The notes: generated from the letters alone by a model not told the origin. Shown: positions 1 through 8,864, counted from the stretch's first letter. The stretch: DNA of 64,000 nucleotides from Maricaulis virginensis (GCF_027922185.1 NZ_BSFE01000002.1:372001-436000); one strand, 5' to 3'. Translations and numbers: made by a program.

Positions 1-1
1 C

Positions 2-76
2 CTCGCCATATCCCTCGGGGCGATGAGTGCTGTCTGGCTGGAGCGCATGCAGCGCTTCGCGACGGACATGAACTAG
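2..76 (+). CDS. fliR: FliR C-terminal fragment (flagellar export gate), partial
   Basis: The first 24 codons in this frame (LAISLGAMSAVW...) end at a TAG at 74-76, ten bases before the flhB start. The gene begins outside the window. A short hydrophobic C-terminus directly upstream of flhB is what the usual fliQ-fliR-flhB order of alphaproteobacterial flagellar loci predicts, and FliR is an inner-membrane component of the flagellar type III export gate. The call rests on position and hydrophobicity rather than on a diagnostic motif, because only the tail is visible. Confidence 0.6.
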   Translation, partial: LAISLGAMSAVWLERMQRFATDMN

Positions 77-86
77 GGAGGCTGGT

Positions 87-1187
87 GTGGCGGAAGGCGA
101 AGACGACAGCCAGAAAACGGAAGAACCGACACAGCGGCGTCTCGATGACGCCCGCGAGAAGGGCGATGTTGCCAAATCCCAGGAAATCCCGGGCTGGTTC
201 GTGCTGGCCTCCGGCCTGGCCCTGATCAGTTTTGCTTTCCCGCCCATGGCCCGCGCGCTCGCGGCGGACATGCAGGTCTTTTTCGCCGAGCCGCACAATT
301 TCGATGTCGATCCCAATGCCGTCATGCGGATGATGCGCGATACGGCCTGGCATGTGACAGGCATTGTCGGTCTGCCGATCGCGCTTCTGGCAGTCGCCGG
401 TTTCGCCGGTCACTACGTCCAGCAGGGCATGCTGTTCACCACCGAGAAGATCCAGCCCAAGCTGGACAAGCTGAACCCGATCGAGGGCTTCAAGCGCAAT
501 TTCGGTCCCCAGGGCATCGCCAACTTTCTCAAGGGTATCGGCAAGATGGCGCTGGTCGCGGCGGCAGCCTTCGTCGTGCTCTATCCCAAGCGCGAAATGC
601 TGGCCGGCCTGCCGGCGCTCGACATCGCCTCGGTACTCGCCATCGTTCGCCAGTCGGCGATCGAGCTGATGCTGGCCGCGCTGATCGTCTACGCGATCAT
701 TGCCGGGCTCGACTACATGTTCCAGCGGCAGAGCTTCATGAAGCGCAACCGCATGTCCAAGCGCGAGATCAAGGACGAGCTGAAGCAGTCCGAAGGCGAT
801 CCCATGGTGCGCGCCAAGCTGCGCCAGATCCGCCAGGAACGCTCACAGCGCCGCATGATGGCCCAGGTGCCGGACGCGACGGTGATCGTCACCAACCCGA
901 CCCACTATGCCATCGCGCTGAAATACGAGCAGGGGGTGACCCCGGCACCGATCTGTGTCGCCAAGGGCGTCGATGCCGTGGCCCTGCGTATCCGCGAGAT
1001 CGCTACCGAGCACTCCATTCCCATCGTCGAGGATCCGCCGCTGGCGCGCGCCCTGCATGCGACAGCCGACCTCGATACGGAAATCCCCACCGAGCACTTC
1101 CAGGCAGTCGCCAAGGTGATCGGTTATGTTCTCTCGCTCGCACAGGGACGCCGCGCACGCTATCGTCCGAGCGAGTCGACCGAATAG
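87..1187 (+). CDS. flhB: Flagellar type III export protein FlhB
   Basis: 366 residues, the normal FlhB length. The N-terminus (GEDDSQKTEEPTQRRLDDAR) is the family signature. Four hydrophobic segments lie in the first two thirds, followed by a cytoplasmic domain with the autocleavage motif NPTH at residues 270-273. In this family cleavage between N and P switches export from rod/hook to filament substrates. The GTG start at 87 has an AGGGAG ribosome site at 75-80 that overlaps the fliR stop, so the two genes are probably translated together. cckA follows after 36 bases. Confidence 0.97.
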   Translation: MAEGEDDSQKTEEPTQRRLDDAREKGDVAKSQEIPGWFVLASGLALISFAFPPMARALAADMQVFFAEPHNFDVDPNAVMRMMRDTAWHVTGIVGLPIALLAVAGFAGHYVQQGMLFTTEKIQPKLDKLNPIEGFKRNFGPQGIANFLKGIGKMALVAAAAFVVLYPKREMLAGLPALDIASVLAIVRQSAIELMLAALIVYAIIAGLDYMFQRQSFMKRNRMSKREIKDELKQSEGDPMVRAKLRQIRQERSQRRMMAQVPDATVIVTNPTHYAIALKYEQGVTPAPICVAKGVDAVALRIREIATEHSIPIVEDPPLARALHATADLDTEIPTEHFQAVAKVIGYVLSLAQGRRARYRPSESTE

Positions 1188-1223
1188 GCTCACGCCTTCC
1201 ACCGATCCGTGCCGGAGCATCCC

Positions 1224-3764
1224 ATGGCCGAGACGTCTGCCCCCGAACCCAAATCCCGCAAGCCGCTCTGGTCGCGGCCGATCGGCCGGGTGGCCTTCTG
1301 GGTCTGCGGCGCCATCGCCGTGGTCGCCTTCGGGGCGGCGGTCGTTGCTGCGGGCGAGGATGGCTGGCAGGGCTTTGTCTATCTGTCGGGCCTGGCTGCG
1401 GTCGGTTTCCTGGTGCTGTACGCCATCGCCGCCGGCGAGACGGCGGGGCGCAATCTGCGCCGCAAGATCGAGAAGAATCGTGCTCCCACGCCCGCGGCGC
1501 TGGCTTTCCGGGCGATCGAGACCTTTCCCGAGCCCGTGCTGATTTCCGACCGGCGTGGCGCGCCGCGCTGGGGCAATGCGGCTTATCATGCGCTGGCACG
1601 CAAGGCGGGCGGTTTCGGCCAGAGTTTCGGTCTGCCGACCATTGACCGCCTCTGGGCCGGAGCCGGTGGCGGCGACGGCACGGTCTACCGTCTGGCGCGG
1701 GCCGCGGCCCGTGGCGAGGGGGCCTGCGAGAGGATGCCGCCGCTCGATCTGGGCGAGGGCGATATCCGGCGTTTCCACCTGGAGGCTTCGCCACAGGCCG
1801 ACGGGCTGATCCTGTGGCGTCTCGTCGGCGCCGGTGAACGCGGTGGCGAAGCCGGCGCGGAGCCGGTGTCCGCCGACTGGAGCCTGCATGCACCGGTGGC
1901 GCTGTTCTCCCTGCGCGCCAATGGCGACATCGTCGGCGGCAATGCCACTTTCCGCGAGTGGCTGGGCCTTACTGAAGGCGCGCCTTTCCCGTCGCTGCGC
2001 GATATCCTGGCCGGCGACGGCGCGCGCAGCGTGCTTTACAGCCGCGGCGGCGAGGGCGCTGCCCGGATCGACGCCCGCCTGAAGGCACGCGACGGTATCG
2101 AGAGCCCGGTCGCGATCGTGGTCGAATGGCTGCCCGGCGAGGGCGCGCTGGGGCGGGCCGTGATGTACGGCCTGTCGCGGACCGGTGCGCCTCCGGGCGT
2201 GGCCCAGTCCATGGCCGAGAGCTGCACGGCGGCGGGTACGGCCATGGAAGACATGTTCGCCACCACGCCGTTCGGCGTGGTGCGCCTGGACGGTGCCGAT
2301 CCGGAAACCGCCATCATCGAGGATACCAATCCGGCGCTGATGCAGCTCACCGGCGGCCGCGCCATCCCCGGCACGCGTTTCTGCGACCTGTTCAACTGGG
2401 ATGACGGCCGTTCGCCGGTCGATGCCTTCTCAGCCGCCATGGCCGGCAGTGGCGATCCGGCCGAAGCCCGGCTGGTGACGCCGGACGGTCAACTCTATGT
2501 CCATCTCGCCTTTGCGCCCGCCCGTGGCGGCAAGCGCGTTGCCTACGTTATCGACGTGACGGCGTGGAAGGAGATGGAGCGCCAGCTCTCCCAGTCCAAC
2601 AAGATGCAGGCAGTCGGCCAGCTGGCCGGGGGGGTGGCCCACGACTTCAACAACCTGCTCACCGCCGTCCGGCTGAATACCGACGAGCTGCTCAATCGTC
2701 ATCCGGTCGGCGATCCGGACTATTCCGAGCTGCAGGCGATCAACCAGACCGTCGCCCGCGCTGCCGGCCTGGTGCGCAAGCTGCTGGCTTTCTCGCGCAA
2801 GCAGACCTTCCGCATGGAGACGCTGGATATCGGCGATCTCCTGTCCGACGTTTCCGTTCTCCTGCGGCAGATCGTCGAGGAGACCGTAAGGCTCGACATC
2901 ATCCATGGCCGTGACCTGCCGATGATCAAGGCCGACAAGGGCCAGCTGGAAACGGCCATCATCAACCTGGCCGCCAATGCCCGCGACGCGATGCGCGAGA
3001 AGGGCGGCGGCACGCTGACCGTGAAGACCTCCCGTGTCAGCGATGATGTCGTGCGCAATGCCGGCGCTCCCAATCCGCGCGAGGGCGACTGGCTGTCGAT
3101 TGCCGTCACCGACGAGGGCCACGGCATGGACAAGGCGACGATGGAGAAGATTTTCGAGCCCTTCTTCACCACCAAGGAGGCGGGCAAGGGCACGGGGCTT
3201 GGCCTCGCCACCGTCTACGGCATCGTCAAACAGTCCGGCGGCTTCCTGTTCGCCGATTCCGAGGTCGGTGTCGGCACGACTTTCACCATCTACCTGCCAG
3301 GCCACGAACCGACCGAGGAAGAGACGGTCGAACTGCGCGAAGCCGAAGCCGAGAAGACCGTCGAGAAGGCGCCCGAGGACCTGTCCGGCCGTGGCCGCAT
3401 CCTCCTGGTCGAGGACGAGGACGCGGTGCGGGCCATCGCGGCCAAGACGCTCGCCAAGCGCGGCTATGACGTGGTGGAAGCCTGTGACGGCGAGGAAGCC
3501 TATGAAATCCTCGAGGATGACGAAGAAGGGTTCGACCTCCTGATCTCCGACGTCGTGATGCCGGGCCTCGACGGTCCCGGCCTCCTGGAAAAGGCCCGTG
3601 ACATGCTGGAAGGCACCCGCGTGGTGTTCATTTCCGGCTATGCCGCCGAGCAGTTCTCCGACACGCTGTCCAAGGAACAGGATGTGAGCTTCCTGCCCAA
3701 GCCTTTCACGCTGACGCAGCTGGCCGAGAAGGTGAAGGAAGAGCTGGGAGAGCAGGCGGGGTAG
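1224..3764 (+). CDS. cckA: Hybrid sensor histidine kinase CckA
   Basis: About 846 residues. Two transmembrane helices (about 20-66) precede a long PAS-like sensing region (about 150-450). A HisKA domain follows with the phosphoacceptor His473 in GGVAHDFNNLLTAV, then a HATPase domain (N box NLAANARDAM, G boxes GHGMDK and GKGTGLGL), and a C-terminal receiver whose phosphoacceptor is Asp776 (LLISDVVMPGLDG). This architecture is that of CckA, which feeds phosphate through ChpT to CtrA and CpdR in the alphaproteobacterial cell-cycle relay. ATG 1224 is preferred over GTG 1209 because GGAG lies six bases before it. The position next to flhB fits CtrA control of flagellar genes. Confidence 0.93.
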   Translation: MAETSAPEPKSRKPLWSRPIGRVAFWVCGAIAVVAFGAAVVAAGEDGWQGFVYLSGLAAVGFLVLYAIAAGETAGRNLRRKIEKNRAPTPAALAFRAIETFPEPVLISDRRGAPRWGNAAYHALARKAGGFGQSFGLPTIDRLWAGAGGGDGTVYRLARAAARGEGACERMPPLDLGEGDIRRFHLEASPQADGLILWRLVGAGERGGEAGAEPVSADWSLHAPVALFSLRANGDIVGGNATFREWLGLTEGAPFPSLRDILAGDGARSVLYSRGGEGAARIDARLKARDGIESPVAIVVEWLPGEGALGRAVMYGLSRTGAPPGVAQSMAESCTAAGTAMEDMFATTPFGVVRLDGADPETAIIEDTNPALMQLTGGRAIPGTRFCDLFNWDDGRSPVDAFSAAMAGSGDPAEARLVTPDGQLYVHLAFAPARGGKRVAYVIDVTAWKEMERQLSQSNKMQAVGQLAGGVAHDFNNLLTAVRLNTDELLNRHPVGDPDYSELQAINQTVARAAGLVRKLLAFSRKQTFRMETLDIGDLLSDVSVLLRQIVEETVRLDIIHGRDLPMIKADKGQLETAIINLAANARDAMREKGGGTLTVKTSRVSDDVVRNAGAPNPREGDWLSIAVTDEGHGMDKATMEKIFEPFFTTKEAGKGTGLGLATVYGIVKQSGGFLFADSEVGVGTTFTIYLPGHEPTEEETVELREAEAEKTVEKAPEDLSGRGRILLVEDEDAVRAIAAKTLAKRGYDVVEACDGEEAYEILEDDEEGFDLLISDVVMPGLDGPGLLEKARDMLEGTRVVFISGYAAEQFSDTLSKEQDVSFLPKPFTLTQLAEKVKEELGEQAG

Positions 3765-3894
3765 GGGCGACCCCCTAACTTCACTGGCAGCTTCTTGCTT
3801 CGGTGGATCGTCTCTCTTGGCAGATAAATCCCCTGCAGTCGCTATTGATTGTTTTGTATAAACATGCAATTATAAGTAGATTGTGGAGGCGAAT

Positions 3895-4113
3895 ATGCCG
3901 ACGTTCCGGGTGCGCAAGCAGGTCGATGCATATGTGAACTACGTTGCCTTTATTGATGCCCCAGACGCCGAAACAGCGGTTGACTGGGCATATGACGATG
4001 GTGGCAGCTATGACTGGGAGCGGGACGGCGTGACCGAATTCGATGACGTACGGGTAGCTGTCATCGACAATAGTGGTGATGAGGTGGAGGGTATCTCGCG
4101 CAGGAATGCATGA
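3895..4113 (+). CDS. Small acidic protein of unknown function, possibly DpnD/PcfM-like
   Basis: 72 residues. ATG 3895 is chosen because GGAGG sits six bases upstream; a GTG at 3883 is less likely. The protein starts FRVRKQVDAYVNYVAFIDAP, followed by DAETAVDWAYDDG and an acidic tail. This strand, then an EAxxxA-type helix, then a second strand resembles the small DpnD/PcfM-type fold by eye. The gene lies 94 bases before the DpnI-family gene in the same AT-richer stretch, on the same strand, which is the reason for considering a link. The similarity is an impression rather than a demonstrated homology. It may equally be an unrelated orphan. Confidence 0.6.
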   Translation: MPTFRVRKQVDAYVNYVAFIDAPDAETAVDWAYDDGGSYDWERDGVTEFDDVRVAVIDNSGDEVEGISRRNA

Positions 4114-4207
4114 GCGCCTGTCGCTATTTGAACAAGTTTTCGATTGCCCCGGAGAGGGGCATCGCTAGTTTCAACGCGTATTAATCGCTCCATAGTAGAG
4201 ACACGCA

Positions 4208-4978
4208 TTGAAGCTGAAGTTCGAGGAAGCGCAGACGCCGTACCAAAGCGGCGCCCAGTCCGCTCGCGTCTGGACGGAACAATGGGCGGCGACGGAACTA
4301 TATTGTCCAGGATGCGGGTCTCGTCCTCTCACCGGGTATGAGAACAATCGGCCGGTTGCCGACCTCCATTGCGGGGGGTGCGCTGAGGAATTCGAGCTAA
4401 AGAGTTCGAAGCGATCATTCGGAAAGAAGGTTGTCGACGGTGCCTATTCGGCTATGTCCGAAAGGCTGTCGAGCGGGAGCAATCCAAGTCTGCTTTTGCT
4501 TGCCTATGACCGGGACCGCTTGGCGGTAAAGAACCTGATCGTGGTTCCCAAACACTTCTTCACAATGGGGATCATCGAAAAGCGAAGGCCGCTCGGTCCC
4601 AATGCACGGCGTGCCGGCTGGGTTGGCTGCAATATCCTGTACGACCGCGTCCCCAAAGCAGGGCGCATACCGATTGTCGAAGACGGGCATCCGCTTCCGC
4701 AGGACGAGGTTATATCCCGTTGGCGGCGCAGCCTTTTTTTAGCGGACAAGAATGAAGCGTCGCGGGGATGGCTCGTTAACGTCATGCGCTGCGTGGATGC
4801 GTTGGAGCGTCAGGAGTTCACGACGGACGATGCCTATGGGTTCGCGGGTGAACTCCAGGCGATCTATCCCAACAACCGCCACGTGAAAGAGAAAATTCGC
4901 CAGCAGCTACAGGTCTTGCGTGATAATGGCTGGCTGGAATTTGTCTCACGCGGTCGCTACAGAATTGTCGGCAGATAG
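4208..4978 (+). CDS. dpnC: DpnI-family methyl-directed restriction endonuclease
   Basis: 256 residues against 254 for pneumococcal DpnI, and recognisable from end to end. A zinc site is formed by C33, C36, C55 and C58 (CPGC and CGGC). The PD-(D/E)xK active site is D52 with E63-L64-K65 (EEFELKS), next to the shared NNRPVAD. ARRAGWVGCNI is also kept. The C-terminal winged helix (about 220-256, KEKIRQQLQVLRDNGWLEF) is the methyl-DNA reader in DpnI. The family cuts GATC only when the adenine is methylated, so the host should lack Dam methylation at GATC. TTG 4208 is the only start that matches the DpnI N-terminus (MKLKF against MELHF). AT-richer base use than the flanks suggests transfer. Confidence 0.95.
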   Translation: MKLKFEEAQTPYQSGAQSARVWTEQWAATELYCPGCGSRPLTGYENNRPVADLHCGGCAEEFELKSSKRSFGKKVVDGAYSAMSERLSSGSNPSLLLLAYDRDRLAVKNLIVVPKHFFTMGIIEKRRPLGPNARRAGWVGCNILYDRVPKAGRIPIVEDGHPLPQDEVISRWRRSLFLADKNEASRGWLVNVMRCVDALERQEFTTDDAYGFAGELQAIYPNNRHVKEKIRQQLQVLRDNGWLEFVSRGRYRIVGR

Positions 4979-5002
4979 CGGCCGCCTGTGCTGCCCCGGC
5001 CC

Positions 5003-5572
5003 CTACCCCGCCTTCCTCTCCGTGTGCAGGCGCACCCAGTCGGCGAAGTCGGCCATCAATTCCTTGACGAAATCGCGGCTTTCCTCGTCGACGAGGCGGC
5101 CGTCCTCGATCTTGCTGCCGGCCTTCATCACCAGCACTTCGTCATAGGGCAGCAGCGGCATGGCATTGTAGAACACGACCTGGCGCAGATGCGCCTGGGC
5201 GCGGGCGGTGCCGAAGGGGCTGGGCGAGGCGCCGATGATCGCGGCGGGCTTGCCGGTGATCGGGCCCTCGCCGGTCGGGCGCGACAGCCAGTCGATGGCG
5301 TTCTTCAGGACGCCCGGGATCGAGTAGTTGTATTCCGGCGTCGCGAACAGCACCCCGTCTGCCGGGGCGATCTTCTCGCGCAGCGCGGCAACGCCGTCCG
5401 GCCAGCCTCCGGCCTCGGTGTCCTCGCTGAACGGTTCGATATCGTGCAGTGTGAGCAGGTTCACTGTCACCTTGTCCGGGGCCAGTTCGGCCGCGGCCTG
5501 CAGGGCCGCCGTGTTGAAGGAATCCTGCCGCAGGCTGCCGGAAATGCCGGCAATCGTGATGGGGCGGGTCAT
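5003..5572 (-). CDS. NAD(P)H-dependent FMN reductase family protein
   Basis: 189 residues, typical for the flavodoxin-like NADPH-dependent FMN reductase family (ChrR/ArsH-type quinone or azo reductases). The FMN phosphate loop GISGSLRQDSFN is at residues 9-20. The family motif TPEYNYSIPGVLKNAIDW occurs mid-protein. The role is cytosolic two-electron reduction of quinones or related acceptors; the real substrate cannot be told. The next minus-strand gene upstream starts at 5854, with its stop 18 bases from this start, so the two may be cotranscribed. Confidence 0.88.
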   Translation of the reverse strand: MTRPITIAGISGSLRQDSFNTAALQAAAELAPDKVTVNLLTLHDIEPFSEDTEAGGWPDGVAALREKIAPADGVLFATPEYNYSIPGVLKNAIDWLSRPTGEGPITGKPAAIIGASPSPFGTARAQAHLRQVVFYNAMPLLPYDEVLVMKAGSKIEDGRLVDEESRDFVKELMADFADWVRLHTERKAG

Positions 5573-5590
5573 GACACACCTCCTCTATTT

Positions 5591-5854
5591 CTAGTGGTTG
5601 CGCAGGGCATCGATCAGCGCTGCCTTGTCCATGCCGGAGCGGCCTTCGATGCCGATCTCCTGCGCACGTTCGTAAAGCTCCTCCTTGGTCCACTCCTCGT
5701 AGGGCGGCGACTTGCCGCCGGCCTGCATCGGCCGGTCGCCGGCCGCTTTTGCATTGGCGATACGCGCGGCCTTTTCCTTGCTCATGCCCTCGTCGCGGAG
5801 CTTTTCGTAGAGTTCGTCATCCTTGACCGAGGGGCCGGGATCTCTCTGTGGCAT
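5591..5854 (-). CDS. Small SAP/Rho-N-like domain protein (DUF7218 type)
   Basis: 87 residues and highly charged. The N-terminal half is SVKDDELYEKLRDEGMSKEKAARIANA, and the C-terminal half WTKEELYERAQEIGIEG ... ALIDALRNH has the helix-extended-helix look of Rho-N/SAP modules. Proteins of this layout are common small orphans in alphaproteobacteria; nucleic-acid binding is inferred from the fold only. ATG 5854 is chosen because the similarity begins exactly there, although the frame stays open upstream to 6055. A purine-rich GGAAAGG precedes it. Confidence 0.75.
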   Translation of the reverse strand: MPQRDPGPSVKDDELYEKLRDEGMSKEKAARIANAKAAGDRPMQAGGKSPPYEEWTKEELYERAQEIGIEGRSGMDKAALIDALRNH

Positions 5855-5885
5855 GGCGGGACCTTTCCGTTGCGGGTGTTGGGGT

Positions 5886-6419
5886 TCATGACGGCCCGTT
5901 GCCGGCCGAGAATTCCGGCACCGGACGTTCAGCCGCTTCCGCGGCCGTTTGCGCTTCGCCATTGGCAGCGATGTCCTCGAGCAGCCAGTGCATCTCGTCG
6001 ATCTCGCGCCGCTGGGCCTCGATGATGCCGTCAGCCAGCTCGCGGACGCGGACATCGGATATTTCGGCGCGTTCGGAGGTGAGAATGGCGATCGAGTGGT
6101 GCGGGATCATGGCCCGCATCCAGGCTTCGTCGTGGATCGTGGTCTGGCTTCGTGTGAGCCAGAGCGCGGCGAGAAACACCACCACACTACCGGCATAGAT
6201 AGCCAGATTGATCCGTGAGCTGCGGTACATGGACAGCATGAAGGACAGCATCACCACGGCCATGGCCGCCCCCATCATGAAGGTCATGAAGAAGCGTGTG
6301 CGCGAGAAATGCACGTGGTCGGCCGTGTAGGTGTTGAGATACTTGATCGCGAACATCACCACCATGGAGGTGAGGATCATCGCAGCAAACTTCAGATAGC
6401 GTTGGGCAGTCGGGGACAT
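5886..6419 (-). CDS. DUF305-domain membrane protein
   Basis: 177 residues. Three hydrophobic helices (about 10-90) are followed by a C-terminal DUF305-type four-helix segment (DEAWMRAMIPHHSIAIL ... EIDEMHWLLEDI). The paired histidines in MIPHH are the conserved family feature and are thought to contact metal. Close relatives are often found with copper or other metal handling genes; none is adjacent here. The first ATG with family similarity is 6419; a second in-frame ATG ten codons upstream is possible. Confidence 0.75.
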   Translation of the reverse strand: MSPTAQRYLKFAAMILTSMVVMFAIKYLNTYTADHVHFSRTRFFMTFMMGAAMAVVMLSFMLSMYRSSRINLAIYAGSVVVFLAALWLTRSQTTIHDEAWMRAMIPHHSIAILTSERAEISDVRVRELADGIIEAQRREIDEMHWLLEDIAANGEAQTAAEAAERPVPEFSAGNGPS

Positions 6420-6535
6420 CGTGCGAGCTCTGTGCCGGCTTGTGCCCATGCAACGGGCGCGGGACCGGTGGAGTTCCGTTGCATCTGTTTGCTCGCCCCC
6501 GGGCATCTCCTGTTCGAGACGAGAGGGAGCTACTC

Positions 6536-7408
6536 ATGCTGCGAACAGTCATCATGGCCGCGGTCACGCTTGCAGCCGCCACGTCCGCAACACCTGCCCA
6601 GACGCCACCGCGGCCCGAACCGGTCGCCGAAGTGCTGATCCTGGGGACGTATCATTTCTCCAATCCGGGGCGGGACCAGTACAATGCGCGTGCTGATGAC
6701 ATGCTGTCGGAGCGCCGCCAGGCCGAGATCGCAGACCTGCTTGACGGTCTTGCCGTTTTCGCGCCGACCATGGTCGCCGTGGAGGCCGGCCGGTCATCTC
6801 CCATCAATGAGGGCTACGCCGCCTGGCGGGCGGGCGAGGCCGAGCTGTCAGTCAATGAACGCCAGCAGATCGGCTTCCGCATGGCGGATCGCATGGGGCT
6901 GGACCGGGTTGCGCCGATCGATGCCGATCATCGTTTCATGGCCTATGAGGACCTGCTGCTCGCCTACCAGCAGCTGGCGGGATCGGAGCCGGATCCGCAC
7001 CTCGCCGCTGTCGAGGCGGCGACCAATGCGCTCGGGCGCGGCTTCACGGCCGAGACCGAGGCGCGGCAGGCGGCGCATACCGTCGGGGAAGTGCTGGCCT
7101 GGATGAATACCGACGCGGCGCTCGACGCCAACCTGGATTTCTATCTCGCCTACCAGATCCGCCGCTGGGAGCCCGATGGCAGTCCCGCTGGCGCCTATAC
7201 GGTGGGCAACTGGTACACGCGCAACATCCTGATGCTGCAGAATCTGCTCTACGAGCTGGAGGGACGAGAGGACGAACGCGTTCTCATGATCGTCGGCCAG
7301 GGGCATGCGGCGATCCTGCGCGATCTGGTGGCGGCCTCGCCCTGGCTGACACTGGCCGATCCGCTCGACTACCTGCCGGATGTGCCGCCGGCACCGGCGG
7401 TGGAATAG
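6536..7408 (+). CDS. Secreted DUF5694 (TraB-like) family protein
   Basis: 290 residues with an N-terminal signal peptide (MLRTVIMAAVTLAAATSATPAQ). The body begins VAEVLILGTYHFSNPGRDQYN and ends with LMIVGQGHAAILRDLV. These two conserved blocks are characteristic of the DUF5694 family, which is distantly related to TraB/PrgY. No enzymatic activity is established. ATG 6536 follows a GAGAGGGAG ribosome site. It is divergent from the DUF305 gene and its stop lies 9 bases from the end of the convergent transglycosylase gene. Confidence 0.75.
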   Translation: MLRTVIMAAVTLAAATSATPAQTPPRPEPVAEVLILGTYHFSNPGRDQYNARADDMLSERRQAEIADLLDGLAVFAPTMVAVEAGRSSPINEGYAAWRAGEAELSVNERQQIGFRMADRMGLDRVAPIDADHRFMAYEDLLLAYQQLAGSEPDPHLAAVEAATNALGRGFTAETEARQAAHTVGEVLAWMNTDAALDANLDFYLAYQIRRWEPDGSPAGAYTVGNWYTRNILMLQNLLYELEGREDERVLMIVGQGHAAILRDLVAASPWLTLADPLDYLPDVPPAPAVE

Positions 7409-7417
7409 TGTTGTAAC

Positions 7418-8788
7418 CTAGATGCCTTGGGCGTCCAGCAGGGCCCGGTATTCCCGCACCTTCTCCACATAGCGCACTGGTTCGTGGCCGCGGGCATAGC
7501 CATGGCGCAATGTCTCGTAATAGCGCGGGTCCGAGAGCAGGGGGAGGGTGCGGGCAAGGTCGTCCCAGGAGTTCTTGTCGCGCCCGAGGCGTTCGGCGAG
7601 GGCCCGCGCATCATACATGTGCCCCATGCCGACATTGTAGGCGGCGAGGGCGAACCAGATCCGGTCCTCGCCCGTCACCCCGTCCGGCACGCGCTCATAG
7701 AGATCGGCGAGATAGGCCGTGCCCCCGGCAATGCTCTGTTCGGGGTCGTTGCGGTCCTCGATGCCCACCCGGCGCGCGGTCGACAGGGTCAGCATCATCA
7801 GGCCGCGCACGCCCGTCGCACTGACGGCATCGGGATCCCAGTGGGATTCCTGATAGGCCTGCGCCGCCAGCAGCTCCCAGTCGAAGGGCAGGTCTGCGGC
7901 GGCCCGTTCGAAGGCCGGGCGGTATTGCGGCAGACGGCTCTGCACACGGCGTACGAAGCGCGCCACATCGACATAGTCGAAAGCGCCGAAACGGCCGAAC
8001 CAGCGTTCGTCCAGATCGGCGAGCAGGCCGGTTTCGTGCGCCGAGGCGAACCAGTCCGCCATCGCCTGGTCCAGGCCTTCGATACGGCCCGTATGGGCCC
8101 AGGCGAGCGGGCGTTCCTCGGTCAGCGTCATGGCGACATCGAGCTCGGGATGCCGGCGGCGCGCGAAGTCCGCGAGATGGCTGTCCGAGACGGTACAGTC
8201 GAACGTGCCGCGATCGACGCCTTCCAGGAGCGGCATGGCCGAGCCGGCGGTTCGCGCGCTCCAGCGCACCCCCGGCTGCTGCCGCGCCAGGGTTTCCAGC
8301 GTTTCCTCGTAACTCGATCCTGCCAGCACGCGGATCGTGGTGCCCGGCAGAGCGTCCGGCGTGGTCGGCTCGCGCCCGCCGCGCCGGCAGATCAGCTGCT
8401 CGGTGACAGACTTGTAGGCCGGGCCGAACGAGACCCGTGTGCGCCGTGCCGGCGTGACAGTGAGATTGGCGGCGGCGATATGGCCCTCGCCGGCGTCCAG
8501 GCTGTCGAACAGGCTGTCGATGTCGCGCCGCGGTTCGAACCGGGCGGCAACCCCCAGACTGTCCGCGAACGCCTGCGTCAGCTCGACCTCGTAGCCGGTC
8601 GGCATGCTGTCACCGGCCTCGAAACTGGTCGGTCCCTCCAGGGTGAGCACGACGAGCTCGCCCCGGGCCTGGACATCGGCCAGAGAGGTGTCGTCCAGAC
8701 CCTGCCGGTCCGGCGCGCACTGAACGAGAATGAGCCCGGCAATGACGGCCAGCACCGCCTTCGCCACTGACAGAAACGGACGTCCCAT
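7418..8788 (-). CDS. mltF: Membrane-bound lytic transglycosylase MltF-like lipoprotein
   Basis: About 456 residues. A signal sequence ends in a lipobox (ILVQC, Cys at about residue 25), giving an outer-membrane-anchored lipoprotein. An SBP_bac_3-type periplasmic binding domain (about 40-280) precedes a C-terminal SLT domain whose catalytic Glu314 lies in AYQESHWDPDAVS, followed by GVRGLMMLT. That order is MltF. It cleaves the MurNAc-GlcNAc bond of peptidoglycan, leaving 1,6-anhydro ends. ATG 8788 places the signal peptide at the N-terminus; another in-frame ATG at 8860 would add 24 residues. It is divergent from recA. Confidence 0.9.
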   Translation of the reverse strand: MGRPFLSVAKAVLAVIAGLILVQCAPDRQGLDDTSLADVQARGELVVLTLEGPTSFEAGDSMPTGYEVELTQAFADSLGVAARFEPRRDIDSLFDSLDAGEGHIAAANLTVTPARRTRVSFGPAYKSVTEQLICRRGGREPTTPDALPGTTIRVLAGSSYEETLETLARQQPGVRWSARTAGSAMPLLEGVDRGTFDCTVSDSHLADFARRRHPELDVAMTLTEERPLAWAHTGRIEGLDQAMADWFASAHETGLLADLDERWFGRFGAFDYVDVARFVRRVQSRLPQYRPAFERAAADLPFDWELLAAQAYQESHWDPDAVSATGVRGLMMLTLSTARRVGIEDRNDPEQSIAGGTAYLADLYERVPDGVTGEDRIWFALAAYNVGMGHMYDARALAERLGRDKNSWDDLARTLPLLSDPRYYETLRHGYARGHEPVRYVEKVREYRALLDAQGI

Positions 8789-8852
8789 GATCCCGGACTG
8801 TAGCGCGAATGCGCCGTTGTGCAATCGGAATGTACCCGTTTGTTCCGTTTTG

Positions 8853-8860
8853 TTAACCAT
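8853..8860 (+). promoter_or_regulatory. CtrA-type half site (TTAACCAT) between mltF and recA
   Basis: TTAACCAT matches the CtrA half-site form described in Caulobacter. The second TTAA of the full TTAA-N7-TTAA motif is absent. It lies between the divergent mltF and recA genes, five bases before the SOS box. A single half site of eight bases may be chance. Confidence 0.3.
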
Positions 8861-8864
8861 AAAT

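Noticed and set aside
4144..4162. Hairpin GCCCC-GGAGA-GGGGC between the small gene and the DpnI gene as a terminator
   Set aside because: The stem is only five to six pairs and has no T-tract, so it is not convincing evidence of termination.
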